Source of the DNA: Flavobacterium frigidimaris | GTDB taxonomy: Bacteria; Bacteroidota; Bacteroidia; Flavobacteriales; Flavobacteriaceae | DNA: 64,000 nt | Direction of reading: 5' to 3' | NCBI GenBank assembly: GCA_900129595.1 | Contig: FQWG01000003.1 | Location: 365,690 to 429,689 of the forward strand | Shown here: in pieces, positions 63,137-64,000 of the stretch | Layout of the letters: each line of letters opens with the position of its first letter | Numbering within the stretch: the first letter of the stretch is position 1 | Made by a program: the position numbers and the translations under genes | The notes under the pieces: generated by a model | The model's input: the letters and a program-made list of their open reading frames with translations, nothing else | What the model was told of the DNA's origin: nothing | Databases searched by the model: none

Positions 63137-63826
63137 ATGAAAAATACAGCAGAACATAAATTAGACAATCCGGTTTGGAATTCTTTGTCTGAAACTCATA
63201 CCGCATTTACTATTGATTATAATGGAACTAAATTTTATAATCCCGATTATTGCCCTTTTGGAGGTTTTGTAAAACCAGAAAGCACTTTAGATGCCGCAAA
63301 TCAATATTCTGCTTTGGCAGAAAGCTTTTTTATTGTGGGCGAAAAACCCGAAATCGGTAATTCCCTAAAGATTGGAAAAGAATTAGTTTGTCTGCAAATG
63401 GTTATTTACAATAAAATAAATCTGCCAATTACTACTGAAATCGTAAGACTTACTGAAGAACATAATGATGCATTAGTACAGCTGGTTAATTTGGTTCAGC
63501 CGGGATATTTCAAAACTAAAACACCTTCGTTAGGCAATTATTACGGCATTTTTAAAGACAATCAACTTATTGCTATTACAGGGGAACGCATGAAAATGAA
63601 TGATTTTACAGAGGTCAGCGCTATTATTACTCATCCTGATCACACCGGAAAAGGCTACGCAAAACAATTGATTGCACATGTGGTGAACAGAATTTTCGAG
63701 GAGAACAAAACGCCTTACCTGCATGTAGTCGAAAGTAATATTGGAGCAATTGGTCTGTATGAAAAACTAGGTTTTGTCACAAGAAGAAAAATGAGCTTCT
63801 GGAATATTTCTAAACCTCTCGCCTAG
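63137..63826 (+). CDS. GNAT-family N-acetyltransferase
   Basis: A 229-residue protein starting at ATG 63137 (a TTG at 63128 is ignored). The N-terminal third is an unrelated domain seen with GNATs (FTIDYNGTKFYNPDYCPFGG). The acetyl-CoA-binding core is EVSAIITHPDHTGKGYAKQL (motif A, with GKGYA) followed by VVESNIGAIGLYEKLGF (motif B). It likely acetylates a small molecule or protein amine; the substrate is unknown. It lies 40 bases after the esterase and may be co-transcribed with it. Confidence 0.9.
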   Translation: MKNTAEHKLDNPVWNSLSETHTAFTIDYNGTKFYNPDYCPFGGFVKPESTLDAANQYSALAESFFIVGEKPEIGNSLKIGKELVCLQMVIYNKINLPITTEIVRLTEEHNDALVQLVNLVQPGYFKTKTPSLGNYYGIFKDNQLIAITGERMKMNDFTEVSAIITHPDHTGKGYAKQLIAHVVNRIFEENKTPYLHVVESNIGAIGLYEKLGFVTRRKMSFWNISKPLA

Positions 63827-63861
63827 CCCCGATGGCAACCTACCGTCTGGACACAAATATT

Positions 63862-63869
63862 TATATTTG
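63862..63869 (+). promoter_or_regulatory. -7 promoter element before the right-end ORF
   Basis: TATATTTG ends 14 bases before TTG 63884. Confidence 0.45.
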
Positions 63870-63883
63870 GCAAAAAATAAATT

Positions 63884-64000
63884 TTGAGAGAAAGACAATT
63901 AAGGGATATAAAAGATCAGCGTTTATTGAAGAGAGGTAATATAATTTTAGATAAGTTATTTAAGAATAGCGTTCATTCGATTCGTCAAATTACCCAGAGT
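63884..64000 (+). CDS. Transposase-like ORF start, cut by window end
   Basis: Thirty-nine codons are open from TTG 63884 to the window edge: RQLRDIKDQRLLKRGNIILD then KLFKNSVHSIRQITQS. The helix-rich pattern with SIRQITQS resembles the N-terminal DNA-binding domain of IS4-like transposases, which have a Ser-Ile followed by a helix before a YRF motif. The TTG start is presumed, since no ATG is present upstream within the frame (stop TAA at 63878). Firm naming needs the sequence beyond the window. Confidence 0.4.
   Translation, partial: MRERQLRDIKDQRLLKRGNIILDKLFKNSVHSIRQITQS

Overview
The window looks like a chromosomal segment of a Flavobacterium-type bacterium (Bacteroidota, Flavobacteriia). 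The evidence is the low-GC DNA, the many promoters of the TAnnTTTG type with no Shine-Dalgarno sequences, a TonB receptor with a carboxypeptidase-regulatory N-terminal domain next to a DUF4249 lipoprotein, a 740-residue monomeric isocitrate dehydrogenase, a DUF3276/PUR protein, and many intergenic repeats typical of this group. No rRNA, tRNA, CRISPR array or complete prophage was found.

Layout. 1-3.2 kb: the end-clipped pyrD, a secreted DUF6515 protein and a formylglycine-generating enzyme with both catalytic cysteines. 3.4-10 kb: pepT, yajC-nusB, leucine dehydrogenase, an ABC exporter and a PUR-domain protein. 10-20.9 kb: small hydrolases, CsaA, a thioredoxin-like protein, a GreA/GreB-type protein behind a possible leader-peptide region, a lipoprotein cytochrome c, a cyclophilin-FKBP fusion, MFS, cupin, a TIM-barrel isomerase, an FMN reductase, an archaemetzincin-like lipoprotein, and an IS200-type transposase with flanking palindromes. 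21-27 kb: trmD and rplS separated by an unrecognised gene, a dense repeat cluster, an XRE regulator and icd. 27-35.8 kb: TonB receptor/DUF4249, GyrI-like, DinB, secreted RidA, thiamine diphosphokinase, RlmF and hydrolases. 36-51.6 kb is mostly core metabolism: uvrB, a dipeptide epimerase cluster, sucC, gltB-gltD and lysA. 51.6-60.5 kb is accessory: a GIY-YIG nuclease between inverted repeats, a second XRE paralogue, and a run of small lipoproteins and immunity-like proteins. 60.6-64 kb: an ArsR/SRPBCC operon with a palindromic operator, an esterase, a GNAT acetyltransferase and the start of a transposase-like ORF cut by the window edge.

The most interesting structure is intergenic. (1) Two copies of a roughly 100-bp element (23404-23507, 33419-33518) keep the same fold through compensatory changes, and a third divergent member lies in reverse orientation at 23871-23970. 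(2) The TTGTCATTTCGA repeat family forms a nested inverted array at 23524-23853 and also flanks a small GIY-YIG nuclease gene in inverted orientation at 51.9-52.4 kb, which suggests a nuclease-linked mobile repeat, analogous to but distinct from (3) the IS200/REP-like arrangement at 19.3-20.0 kb. (4) Many gene ends carry long-range or perfect inverted repeats built from a small set of repeated words. Two paralogous XRE regulators sit near the two repeat clusters and share a promoter layout that predicts leaderless mRNAs.

All assignments are by reading the sequence; no database search was run. Domain names are from memory of the families and are marked where uncertain.
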